DNA from: Omnitrophica bacterium RIFCSPLOWO2_01_FULL_45_10b
GTDB lineage: Bacteria; Omnitrophota; Omnitrophia; Omnitrophales; Danuiimicrobiaceae
Direction of reading: 5' to 3'
Length of the DNA stretch: 16,096 nt
Assembly (NCBI GenBank): GCA_001804205.1
Contig: MHFM01000022.1
Coordinates: forward strand, 14,478-30,573
Shown: one piece after another, positions 1 through 6,434 of the stretch
Position numbering within the stretch: position 1 is the first letter of the stretch
How the letters are laid out: the number at the start of each line of letters is the position of its first letter
The notes under the pieces: model-generated
Database searches by the model: none
What the model saw: the letters and a program-made list of their open reading frames with translations, nothing else
Told to the model about the DNA's origin: nothing
Made by a program: the position numbers and the translations under genes

Positions 1-71
1 CCTAAACCCGATTGGGCATGGCAGTCAGCTGCCGCCCCGACCAACAATTAATTTTTAATCGGAAGGTCGGG
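1..71 (+). promoter_or_regulatory. Partial GEMM-I (c-di-GMP-I) riboswitch, 3' part of the aptamer
   Basis: The window opens with CCTAAACC, then after a short stretch ATGGCAG-TCA-GCTGCCG (positions 18-34). From memory this matches the 3' half of the GEMM-I aptamer (CCUAAACC, then AUGGYAG, a short loop and a GUUACCG/GUUGCCG-like strand). The 5' half (ACGCA, GGGCAAACC, GNRA loop) would lie upstream of base 1. CCCGACC (36-42) can pair with GGTCGGG (65-71), which could compete with the closing stem of the aptamer. The sensor sits ahead of prepilin genes, a common setting for c-di-GMP riboswitches. The motif match is seen; ligand and function are inferred. Only half of the aptamer is visible, so confidence is moderate. 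Confidence 0.5.
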
Positions 72-74
72 ACA

Positions 75-125
75 GTACTGATTTCCAATAAATAGTCGAA
101 AGACTATTTTAATGAGAATCAGTAC
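75..125 (+). promoter_or_regulatory. Two-tier stem-loop with GAAA tetraloop in the pilin leader
   Basis: An outer 9-bp stem (GTACTGATT 75-83 with AATCAGTAC 117-125) encloses a perfect 7-bp inner stem (AATAGTC 91-97, GACTATT 102-108) closed by a GAAA tetraloop. It lies between the candidate aptamer and the terminator at 166-213. It may be part of the expression platform or a stable spacer element. The pairing is directly visible; its role is not. Confidence 0.5.
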
Positions 126-165
126 CGAATTTCATACGCACGTTGGTAGCTCGGACGATATTTGT

Positions 166-213
166 GGCCTATTTTTCATCGGTGTTTCAGAAGGATGAAA
201 ATAGGCCTTTTTT
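166..213 (+). terminator. Intrinsic terminator upstream of the prepilin operon
   Basis: GGCCTATTTTTCATC (166-180) pairs with GATGAAAATAGGCC (194-207) with one bulged base, and six T residues follow (208-213). The hairpin ends only about 20 bases before the first prepilin start codon. It is therefore best read as a conditional terminator for the riboswitch leader, or as the terminator of an upstream gene outside the window. Confidence 0.8.
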
Positions 214-233
214 ATTGTTGAGAAAGGTAAATA

Positions 234-644
234 ATGAAAAAAGAAAAGAGAATGAAAAACATGGGATCGAAAAAAGGATTTACGCTGATGGAAGTGGCGA
301 TGAGCCTTGCCATTTTCGCGGCGGTGCTTGTTTTATCTGTTTATGTTCTGTCTGCGTCACAACAGTTGTCAGCCCAATCACGGGAACGACTGCTTGCGCT
401 AGGTGCCGTCAGATCCACAGTTGAAGCCATAAAAAATACACCTCTTGCAAATATTCAGGCCATTAATACAGCGCCGTTTATCCCTCAAGAGCTTAGGAAT
501 GGGGCCATTACGCTGAACGTTAATTCTGATACGGGGAACTTGGCGACCGCCACCCTGGCGACAGTTACGATATCGATTCGGTGGACAGGCCCAAAAAATA
601 TCCCGCAGCGTCTTGATATTACAACGATGAGGAGCCGGTTTTAA
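234..644 (+). CDS. Prepilin-type protein, PilV/GspI-like minor pilin
   Basis: This 136-residue protein has a class III prepilin signal: a basic leader ending in KKG, cleavage expected after Gly15, then FTLMEV with Glu20 at the +5 position, and a hydrophobic helix to about residue 40. The leader is cut and the new N-terminus methylated by a PilD-type peptidase in the inner membrane. The remaining roughly 95 residues form a small globular head rich in Thr, Ala and Asn. Size, position as first of three prepilin genes and the FTLMEVAMSLAIF signature resemble PilV/GspI minor (pseudo)pilins that start a pilus or secretion pseudopilus. The start at 234 has AGAAAGG seven bases upstream; in-frame ATGs at 252 and 261 would give shorter leaders. 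The exact pilus type is not determined. Confidence 0.85.
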   Translation: MKKEKRMKNMGSKKGFTLMEVAMSLAIFAAVLVLSVYVLSASQQLSAQSRERLLALGAVRSTVEAIKNTPLANIQAINTAPFIPQELRNGAITLNVNSDTGNLATATLATVTISIRWTGPKNIPQRLDITTMRSRF

Positions 645-654
645 GGAACATACG

Positions 655-1359
655 ATGAAGAACGATCAGCTGAAGAATAGACGAAAAAGCATGCTCGAGC
701 GAACCGAAAGAGGTTTCACGTTGGTGGAATTGCTCGTGGCAACCTTTCTTTTGCCGGTTTTATTCCTCTCTCTTTACTTTCTGTTAAATATGTCTCACGT
801 TATTCTAAGTACCAATGACATTTTTGCCCAATTAAATCAGAGCGCGATACAAACGCTAAGGAACGTCAGCCGCGAAATTGCCCAAACCAATCCTGTTGCT
901 ACACCGGTACGGCTCGTGATTACAACCGATGCCAATAACAACAGCGTGATCAGATTTCAAATTCCGGTGGATTGGGACAATGATGGAGATGCGGTTGGAA
1001 ACGGTGTAAACAATCCTGTCGAATGGGGCGCTTACGATGAAGCGGGTCAGACAAACACCTCCGGTATTCTGCGCCCAGATATCTTAGGAAGATGGGTGCG
1101 CTATTCCGTTGTGAACGGACAGCTTGTGCGGGAAATCTTGGATCCGGCGCTGGCGACCGTTGCCGGATCCTTGCGTGTCATTGCAAATAATATTTCTCCC
1201 GCTGCCGGTGCTTTTGTGGTTGCAGCACCGGTGAATAGCATTGTGAGAACTACATTGACGCTGCGCGGAATCGACCAAAGAGGCCAAATGGGAGCCGCGC
1301 GGACTTTTGCAGACGTTCCTTTTATGAATGAGACTCTGCTGCGCGTGAGCACCAATTAG
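655..1359 (+). CDS. Prepilin-type protein, PilW/GspJ-like minor pilin
   Basis: This 234-residue protein has the prepilin signature ERG|FTLVELLVATFLLPVLFLSLYF, with cleavage expected after Gly20 and Glu25 at +5. The first ATG gives a 20-residue basic leader and has AAGGA, overlapping the preceding stop codon, seven bases upstream. A second ATG at 691 would give a more usual 8-residue leader but lacks a clear ribosome site. The head of about 190 residues contains a long acidic/Asn-rich stretch (DWDNDGDAVGNGVNNP near 105-120) that could bind metal. Order, size and the longer head fit PilW/GspJ. Only 10 bases separate it from the upstream prepilin gene, so the two are co-transcribed. Confidence 0.85.
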   Translation: MKNDQLKNRRKSMLERTERGFTLVELLVATFLLPVLFLSLYFLLNMSHVILSTNDIFAQLNQSAIQTLRNVSREIAQTNPVATPVRLVITTDANNNSVIRFQIPVDWDNDGDAVGNGVNNPVEWGAYDEAGQTNTSGILRPDILGRWVRYSVVNGQLVREILDPALATVAGSLRVIANNISPAAGAFVVAAPVNSIVRTTLTLRGIDQRGQMGAARTFADVPFMNETLLRVSTN

Positions 1360-1383
1360 AGGAATGAAAAGGAGGATACAGAT

Positions 1384-2922
1384 ATGAACTTTTCAAGCCT
1401 GAAAAATGAAAAAGGATTTGCCTTAGTCAGTGTTTATCTTGTATCAATGGTGATTATGGCTCTTTCGGCCAGCACCTACACAAGGACTTTTATTGAATCA
1501 AGAGAAGTGGGCCGTGAAATCAACCGGCTGCAAATTCGTTCCGCGGCGGAATCGGGCATTCAACGCGCGCTCGCCCAGATTAGTTTCAACGCATTAACCG
1601 GCGGCATTGCATACACAGGTTTTATCAATACTGCGCCGATTCCTTCAACCAATTTAAATAATTATAACGGAACTAACGTGGTTGGAAACTTCAGCGTCAA
1701 TATCACATACCCAAATCAAGCCGATTGGGTCGTGGTCAACGCAACGGGCACGGCCCCTCAAGGAGAATCGCCCATCATTTTAGAAGCACGCGTTTTCTTA
1801 GACTCAAACTTTTCAAAATACATGATGTATGCCAACACACCCAATCTTGGCCTGGGGGATAACCTCCTACTCGGGGCTTCCGATGGCACAAATCCCGAAG
1901 GAGTTCCGACCAATGGCACCGATCGTAACATGCTTTATTACACAGGCGACCTGACATTTTCCGGGAGCAACGTAAATATTTATGGGGACACTCACACACA
2001 AGGGCTCATCAATGGCAACGCCTCCTCTTGGAATCACGGAGACACCTATGCAGGAGGCTTTACCACTAATTCATTCGGGCAAGTTACAAACAGCGGTGTT
2101 TCCGGAGGACTCCGTGTCGGAGATGGCTTCTCAGATGATACCGATCGAAACGGCGACGGCACAGTGAACGCGCTGGATTATCCTGATTATCACGATTTAA
2201 CAGCAAATGGCGGCGGTGATTCCCATAAAACAGAAACGATCAACCCGCTTAATTTGAATTTCTATGCTTCGCAAGCCCAGAGCATCCCGGGGATTGACGG
2301 AATTGATGTTGCACGTTACGGCGGAGGCAATCCACGCTATTTTAAATTTGAACCTAGTTCCAGTGGTAATACAACGCGAATTGTGGAATACAGCTCGCCC
2401 AGTTATCAAACTCAAACTGGATCTCGGGACCTGCAAAGTAAAAATGGAATTGTCTATGTGAACGGAAACGTATTCGTCCAAGGAGAAATTACCGGCCGCG
2501 TCACCGTGGTCTCAAGCAATGACATTTATTACGCAGACAATATTAAATACGCGGGCGGAAACTCTTATACCAGCGCAAGCAATGCGGCCTCCTTCATGGC
2601 TAAAAATAAACATTATTTTCTCCCGGAAAGCCTTGAGGTCAGCGGCATTCTCTACGGCGAAAGGGCTACTTCTTCAAGCACGGCTTTGGATGCCACTTAT
2701 AAACGCGGCAATGCGTTAAACAATTACAAACCGATTTATGACGCAGGTGCCTCAAAACTGAACGGACATTTCAGGCAATACGGAAATATTGTCATGAATG
2801 GAACCGCCAATACATCGGTTTATCGATTCGACCGGGCGTTTATGTACGACGCAAACGCCAAATATTACCGTCCGCCCGGATTGCCCGTCCAGCCCGTGCT
2901 TCGACTTGTGCGGGAAGCATAA
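1384..2922 (+). CDS. PilX/GspK-like pilus tip protein with dockerin-like Ca loop
   Basis: This 512-residue protein has a short basic leader (MNFSSLKNEKG) and a hydrophobic helix beginning FALVSVYLV. The usual +5 glutamate is Ser/Val here, as in GspK-type tip pseudopilins. Residues 40-65 (REVGREINRLQIRSAAESGIQ) are the helical segment typical of PilX N-terminal proteins. Residues 254-265 form a textbook EF-hand/dockerin loop (DRNGDGTVNALD). Around 355-395, repeated NGIVYVNG / NVFVQGEITGRVTVVSSNDIYY units suggest a beta-helical or bactofilin-like fold. AAGGAGG lies eight bases before the ATG, a near-perfect ribosome site. The gene is third in an I-J-K-like order and is the likely tip or assembly component. 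Domain naming rests on recognition of motifs only. Confidence 0.8.
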   Translation: MNFSSLKNEKGFALVSVYLVSMVIMALSASTYTRTFIESREVGREINRLQIRSAAESGIQRALAQISFNALTGGIAYTGFINTAPIPSTNLNNYNGTNVVGNFSVNITYPNQADWVVVNATGTAPQGESPIILEARVFLDSNFSKYMMYANTPNLGLGDNLLLGASDGTNPEGVPTNGTDRNMLYYTGDLTFSGSNVNIYGDTHTQGLINGNASSWNHGDTYAGGFTTNSFGQVTNSGVSGGLRVGDGFSDDTDRNGDGTVNALDYPDYHDLTANGGGDSHKTETINPLNLNFYASQAQSIPGIDGIDVARYGGGNPRYFKFEPSSSGNTTRIVEYSSPSYQTQTGSRDLQSKNGIVYVNGNVFVQGEITGRVTVVSSNDIYYADNIKYAGGNSYTSASNAASFMAKNKHYFLPESLEVSGILYGERATSSSTALDATYKRGNALNNYKPIYDAGASKLNGHFRQYGNIVMNGTANTSVYRFDRAFMYDANAKYYRPPGLPVQPVLRLVREA

Positions 2923-2962
2923 ACCTTAAAGAAAATCGAAAAATAAGACGAAAAGAAGAAGG

Positions 2963-3265
2963 ATGAAACCAAACCTAAAGCAATTACTCCTATTCGCGGT
3001 GGTAATTGGCGTCTTGCTTTTGCTCATCCTAAGATGGATGGGATGGCTGAATTCCTCTTCAAAAAATGAGCCTCAGAAACTTTCTCCAAAAATGACCTCG
3101 CAGGACGGTCAACAACTTCCAGCGCTTGAACAAAATATGATTTACCCTAAAGATTTCAAAGCACCTGCTTTTCCGATCGATCCGGCTATGTTCCCTCCCG
3201 CCTCACAGTCCCAGAATGAATCAAAAACTGAAAAGAAAAAAGACGAGCCTCCTCCCTTTCTTTAA
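2963..3265 (+). CDS. Small single-pass membrane protein of the pilin operon
   Basis: I do not recognise this 100-residue protein. It has a basic N-terminus, one strongly hydrophobic segment at about 8-24 (LLLFAVVIGVLLLLILRW), then a hydrophilic tail rich in Pro, Ser, Lys and Gln that ends in EPPPFL. The topology suggests N-in with the tail in the periplasm, the general layout of GspC/PilP-like linker proteins, though no homology is evident. It starts 40 bases after the PilX/GspK-like gene on the same strand, so it probably belongs to that operon. The purine-rich AGAAGAAGG abuts the ATG with no spacer, an unusual placement that may mean weak translation. Confidence 0.65.
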   Translation: MKPNLKQLLLFAVVIGVLLLLILRWMGWLNSSSKNEPQKLSPKMTSQDGQQLPALEQNMIYPKDFKAPAFPIDPAMFPPASQSQNESKTEKKKDEPPPFL

Positions 3266-3274
3266 TTATTAATT

Positions 3275-3344
3275 AGGGACGGTTCTCCAGGGGACGGTTC
3301 TCAAAGACGGCACCCTGAGGTCCGGTGCTTTGAGAACCGTCCCC
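3275..3344. repeat. REP-type palindrome (GGGGACGGTTCTC family)
   Basis: GGGGACGGTTCTCAAAG (3290-3306) and CTTTGAGAACCGTCCCC (3328-3344) form a perfect 17-bp inverted repeat with a 21-base centre. The first arm is preceded by a direct copy of its core, so GGGACGGTTCTC occurs at 3276-3287 and 3291-3302 and, inverted, at 3332-3343. Elements of this wording are common between genes in environmental bacterial genomes and resemble the REP sequences mobilised by TnpA-REP (RAYT) transposases. No such transposase is in the window. No T-tract follows, so it is not a standard terminator. Confidence 0.75.
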
Positions 3345-3371
3345 AAAAGAAGGAGCGTTGCAGAAAATCAC

Positions 3372-3401
3372 TTGAAATTTTCCTTTTTAGAAACTAATAC
3401 T
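3372..3401 (+). promoter_or_regulatory. Weak sigma-70-like promoter for queC
   Basis: TTGAAA (3372-3377) and AATACT (3396-3401) are 18 bases apart. A start site about seven bases later would put the transcript 5' end next to the queC ATG. That would give a nearly leaderless mRNA, which fits the absence of any Shine-Dalgarno sequence there. The match is only moderate. Confidence 0.3.
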
Positions 3402-3411
3402 ACTAAGCACA

Positions 3412-4038
3412 ATGCCTGCAAACAAAAAAGTGGCTGTCCTCACAAGCGGCGGCTTAGACAGCGCTATTTTAATAAGTTACCTCTCAAAAAAATATGATTC
3501 TGTTTATCCTATTTACATCCAAAGTGGACATGTTTGGGAAGGGGCCGAACTTGCCTCGCTCAAACGTTTCCTTAAAACAATTCGAAACCAGCGCCTAAAA
3601 CCGCTTGTCATACTGTCTCTTTCAACGGCAGATCTTTATCCCAAACACTGGAGTTTCAGCGGAAAAAAAATTCCCGGCGCTAAATCGCATGACACACAAG
3701 TTTATTTGCCAGGTAAAAATATCTTTCTCATCGCAAAAGCTTCTGTCTTCTGCGCATTAAATAGGGTTCCCTCACTTGCCCTAGGACCGCTTAAAACCAA
3801 TCCATTTCCGGATGCAAGCCCCGCTTTTTTCAAAATGATGGAGCGCGCCTGTTCCAAAGGGCTTCAATATCGAATCCGCATTCTGACGCCCTTTTTGAAT
3901 CTTACAAAAAAAGAAGTGATTTCGCTGGGACGGCATCTGCCGCTTGAGCTCACTTTTTCATGCCTTCGCCCAAAAGGACACTCCCATTGCGGAAGGTGCA
4001 ACAAATGCGCGGAACGAAAAAAAGTAATCGCCCATTAA
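3412..4038 (+). CDS. queC: 7-cyano-7-deazaguanine synthase (QueC)
   Basis: QueC is an ATP-dependent enzyme that converts 7-carboxy-7-deazaguanine to the nitrile preQ0 using ammonia, on the route to queuosine in tRNA. The 208-residue protein opens with the PP-loop SGGLDS (12-17) that binds ATP. It ends with Cys184, Cys193, Cys196 and Cys199 (Cx8CxxCxxC), the structural zinc site of the family. The internal LPGKNIFLIAKA segment matches the conserved PGRN-like region. It is somewhat shorter than E. coli QueC. No other queuosine genes are nearby, so the remaining steps must be elsewhere, or preQ1 base is salvaged. No ribosome site is visible at the ATG. The following gene starts 10 bases downstream and is probably co-transcribed. 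Confidence 0.85.
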   Translation: MPANKKVAVLTSGGLDSAILISYLSKKYDSVYPIYIQSGHVWEGAELASLKRFLKTIRNQRLKPLVILSLSTADLYPKHWSFSGKKIPGAKSHDTQVYLPGKNIFLIAKASVFCALNRVPSLALGPLKTNPFPDASPAFFKMMERACSKGLQYRIRILTPFLNLTKKEVISLGRHLPLELTFSCLRPKGHSHCGRCNKCAERKKVIAH

Positions 4039-4048
4039 CGGGCAAACC

Positions 4049-4903
4049 ATGACTTCTCTTATCCTTCACGTCGGGGCGGGCACTTATCCAAAAAATTTAG
4101 AACGCGCGAAACAAATTCAGAAAAAACTCAAAGAAATCTGCGAAAAAGGATACCGATTCTTAAAAACTCATACCGCGGTCGAAACCGTGGTGGAAATTGT
4201 CCGTTGGCTTGAGGATTGGCCTGAAACCAATGCCGGAACCGGCGCCATGCTTCAATCGGACGGCGCGGCGCGCCTCAGCGCATCGCTGATGGACGGCCAT
4301 CTCATGCGCTTTTCGGCCATTATTAATGTAGAAAGAATTAAAAATCCGATCCTTTTGGCGCAATTACTTCAAAAAGAAGAGGATCGGATTCTGGCTTCGG
4401 AAGGGGCCAATCTCTTCACGCAAAAAAAAGGAGTCAAATTTTTTGATCCACGCACGAAAGAAAGCCTTGAACGCTGGCAACGTCTCTTGAAAAGCAAAAC
4501 CCGAGAAAAATATGGAACGGTAGGCGTTTGCGCTCTGGACCGAAAAGGCCATCTTGCAGCCGCCACCTCAACCGGCGGAAAAGGATTGGAACGCGCCGGA
4601 CGTGTCAGTGACTCTGCCCTTCCGGCCGGAAACTTTGCAAATTCTTATGCAGCCATCTCAGCGACCGGCCTTGGAGAAGATATTGTGGAGGAATCACTCG
4701 CCAGCACTTTGGTAATGCGGGCAACCGACTTGAAAAATTTAAGCGAAAGCTTTTGCGAAACGTTCCGAAAAGCCAAGCAGAGAAACCGCCGCTTCGCCGC
4801 CATCGGATTAGACAAAAAAGGCAACACCTTCTGGAATCAAACTACCGAAATCCTCTACTACGCTTTTCAAGATCCTTTCAATTCCGGAATCTTTCATCTC
4901 TAA
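4049..4903 (+). CDS. Plant-type asparaginase / isoaspartyl peptidase
   Basis: This is an N-terminal-nucleophile hydrolase of the type that autocleaves into two subunits and removes isoaspartyl residues from damaged peptides or hydrolyses asparagine. The expected cleavage and nucleophile site is Gly156-Thr157 in KYGTVGVCALD, followed by AAATSTGGKGLERAGRVSDSALPAG (171-194), which carries the substrate-binding Arg/Asp region. The N-terminal half shows NAGTGAMLQSDG (61-72) and ASLMDGH, both typical. The family usually has GRVGDSP where this protein has GRVSDSA, a change next to the binding site. At 284 residues it is close to the usual length of 280-320. It lies 10 bases after queC. The C-terminal region after about 255 is short and divergent, so substrate preference is uncertain. 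Confidence 0.85.
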   Translation: MTSLILHVGAGTYPKNLERAKQIQKKLKEICEKGYRFLKTHTAVETVVEIVRWLEDWPETNAGTGAMLQSDGAARLSASLMDGHLMRFSAIINVERIKNPILLAQLLQKEEDRILASEGANLFTQKKGVKFFDPRTKESLERWQRLLKSKTREKYGTVGVCALDRKGHLAAATSTGGKGLERAGRVSDSALPAGNFANSYAAISATGLGEDIVEESLASTLVMRATDLKNLSESFCETFRKAKQRNRRFAAIGLDKKGNTFWNQTTEILYYAFQDPFNSGIFHL

Positions 4904-5205
4904 AATATTTCCTTGTGCTTCGGAATCGTTCGGACGGCGAAATAAATTTCGGTTTGTGCCGTCCTCACTGCGCAAATGCTGCGCTTTCATTCCATAGAAA
5001 GCGCGACGCATTTGAGCTTCCTCAGCTACAAGGAAATATTTTTAAGCACATAAATAAAGTGTCTTTCGAAGCGCCTTCACAACAAAAAGTTTCGGCTGGA
5101 AATTTTTTGTTGTGGGCCGAGCACGCCGATTTTGCTTAGCCCGATCGGCTAAAATCGGCGGGCGCAGCACTTGACATCCTATATAGAACTAATGAAGTCA
5201 AGTGC
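4902..5205. repeat. Cluster of five stem-loops between convergent genes
   Basis: The 369 bases between the asparaginase and methyltransferase genes contain no credible gene but a series of inverted repeats. AAAATATTTCCTTGT (4902-4916) pairs with 5028-5042, 15 bp perfect, and starts in the asparaginase stop codon. It encloses GGACGGC (4932-4938)/GCCGTCC (4958-4964) and a two-step hairpin CAAATGC+GCGCTTTC (4973-4988)/GAAAGCGC+GCATTTG (4997-5014). Next come CACAACAAAAA (5078-5088)/5104-5114, 11 bp; CGCCGATTTT (5124-5133)/5151-5160, 10 bp; and GCACTTGAC (5167-5175)/5197-5205, 9 bp. They may be stacked palindromic repeats doubling as bidirectional terminators or a structured RNA. No long T-tract is present. 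Confidence 0.65.
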
Positions 5206-5272
5206 AGCCCTCACCTCCAATAAATTTTATTAATGAGGGTGATGGGCAGGAAAGCGGAGAAAGATAATTTGT

Positions 5273-6427
5273 TTATCGAGACTCAAGCAAAACGATGGTT
5301 TCAATGTGCTTGGTTTGGGGAAAAAGGTCAAGCGGCTGGACGCGGGTGATTTTAAATCGATCCTGAAGCAATGTTAAATCGCGCTGCAGGGCTGAAAGCT
5401 CGCACGAAACATAAACCAAGCGCTCAATCGGTAATGTGAGAAGGCATTGAATGACTCCGGGCTTTAAACCGATGCGCGGCGGATCGATAATGATATGAAC
5501 CCCGTTAGAGATCAACGACTTATCTCTAACGGGGTGAAGCGGAGGTTTGACCGCAGGAATAAGTTCGGGAAAAAGGGTTTCTACTTTCCCTTGTAAAAAG
5601 GTGGTGTTTTTTACTTCGTTTCGCTTAGCATTTTGTTTGGCCTGCTCTACGGCTTCATATCCTTCTTCGATTCCAATCACGCGGCCGTAACCATCCGCAA
5701 GTGAAATGCCGAAAAGTCCGACGCCCGAATAAAGATCAAATAAGGTCCCGCGTGGAACGTCATTGCGAGGAGGCAGAGCCGACGAAGCAATCTCAGCATC
5801 GGGGATTGCCGCGCCTGCCGAAAATCGCGGCAGGCTCGCAATGACGGTTTTGCTGGGGGTTCCTAATAAGGACCGAACGGCTTGGACAAAGGAATCTAAA
5901 ATCGAATAATTATTTTGAAAAAAGGAGGAAACCGAATAAGAAAACTGCTTCCCCAAAACTGTGCATTCCAATTTCTCTCCCCGATCGCTAGGAAGCGAAG
6001 TGACGACCTTATTATTATCCCCAATCCGAAGCGTCATTTGGCTCGTATGAAATTTTTTCTTAAGCGGAAGCGTCTCAAGTTTCGCAAGCGCTTGGGGAAG
6101 AAATTGATTAATCCGCTCATCCGCAATCGGGCAAGATTCGACGGAAAGAAACGTATGGCTGTCGCGCTTCATAAACCCCAATTGAAGCCCGCCATTTCGG
6201 CGTTTTACCGTTAAGGAAAGCATATGGCGGTAATGATAGGGTTTTGGGGAAGGAATCACCGGTTCAATTTGAAATGAATCGCGACGAGAAAAAGAACTTA
6301 AAGCCTCTTCGACAAATTTGTGTTTTAAGTCAAGCTGAGCGGCATATTCTAAATCTTGAAATGCGCAGCCGCCGCAGGTCCCAAAATAAACACATTTCGG
6401 CTGGCACATTGTTGCCTGAATAGGCAT
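5273..6427 (-). CDS. TrmA/RumA-family RNA uridine-5 methyltransferase with in-frame insertions
   Basis: The 384-residue protein methylates C5 of a uridine in rRNA or tRNA with S-adenosylmethionine. Cys12, Cys18, Cys21 and Cys99 are the expected [4Fe-4S] ligands. SFFQNN (168-173) is the family substrate loop, DLYSGVGLFG (231-240) the SAM-binding motif, IDPPRIGL (314-321) motif IV, and YVSCELSALQRDL contains the catalytic Cys342. Glu376 in HIET is the likely general base. There is no N-terminal TRAM domain, as in the shorter RlmC/RlmCD-like members, so the target base is not assigned. Residues 194-224 and 298-310 are encoded by two palindromic elements and interrupt the alignment between motifs; both keep the frame. 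The protein is probably functional because all key residues remain. Confidence 0.85.
   Translation of the reverse strand: MPIQATMCQPKCVYFGTCGGCAFQDLEYAAQLDLKHKFVEEALSSFSRRDSFQIEPVIPSPKPYHYRHMLSLTVKRRNGGLQLGFMKRDSHTFLSVESCPIADERINQFLPQALAKLETLPLKKKFHTSQMTLRIGDNNKVVTSLPSDRGEKLECTVLGKQFSYSVSSFFQNNYSILDSFVQAVRSLLGTPSKTVIASLPRFSAGAAIPDAEIASSALPPRNDVPRGTLFDLYSGVGLFGISLADGYGRVIGIEEGYEAVEQAKQNAKRNEVKNTTFLQGKVETLFPELIPAVKPPLHPVRDKSLISNGVHIIIDPPRIGLKPGVIQCLLTLPIERLVYVSCELSALQRDLTLLQDRFKITRVQPLDLFPQTKHIETIVLLESR
5499..5535. repeat. Palindromic element 2, inside the methyltransferase gene
   Basis: ACCCCGTTAGAGAT (5499-5512) and ATCTCTAACGGGGT (5522-5535) form a perfect 14-bp inverted repeat with a 9-base loop. 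It lies in the coding frame and encodes residues 298-310 (HPVRDKSLISNGV), just before the IDPPR motif. The family normally runs straight into the strand leading to DPPR, so this is an added surface loop. Confidence 0.8.
5758..5846. repeat. Palindromic element 1, inside the methyltransferase gene
   Basis: This element of about 89 bp is bounded by CGTCATTGCGAG (5758-5769) and CTCGCAATGACG (5835-5846), 12 bp perfect. An internal hairpin GCCTGCCG (5813-5820)/CGGCAGGC (5828-5835) lies within it. The wording CGTCATTGCGAGG...GACGAAGCAATCTC is one I recognise as a common dispersed repeat in environmental genomes. It encodes residues 194-224 in the linker between the RNA-binding region and the SAM-binding motif, in frame and without stops. 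Confidence 0.8.
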
Positions 6428-6434
6428 GCGGATA

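Noticed and set aside
41..140. Second tandem c-di-GMP aptamer after the first
   Set aside because: There is a GAAA-capped stem and an ACGCAC, but the GGGCAAACC and GCAAAGCC elements are missing and the order is wrong.
143..424. Open frame of 93 codons over the terminator and the first prepilin
   Set aside because: It overlaps the prepilin gene in another frame and its start lies in the structured leader; no recognisable protein features.
3412..4903. queC as part of a Qat-type defence system
   Set aside because: The neighbours are an asparaginase and pilin genes; no QatA ATPase, QatB or TatD-like nuclease is present.
4753..5139. Open frame of 128 codons crossing the asparaginase end
   Set aside because: Half lies in another frame of the asparaginase gene and half in the stem-loop cluster; composition is not protein-like.
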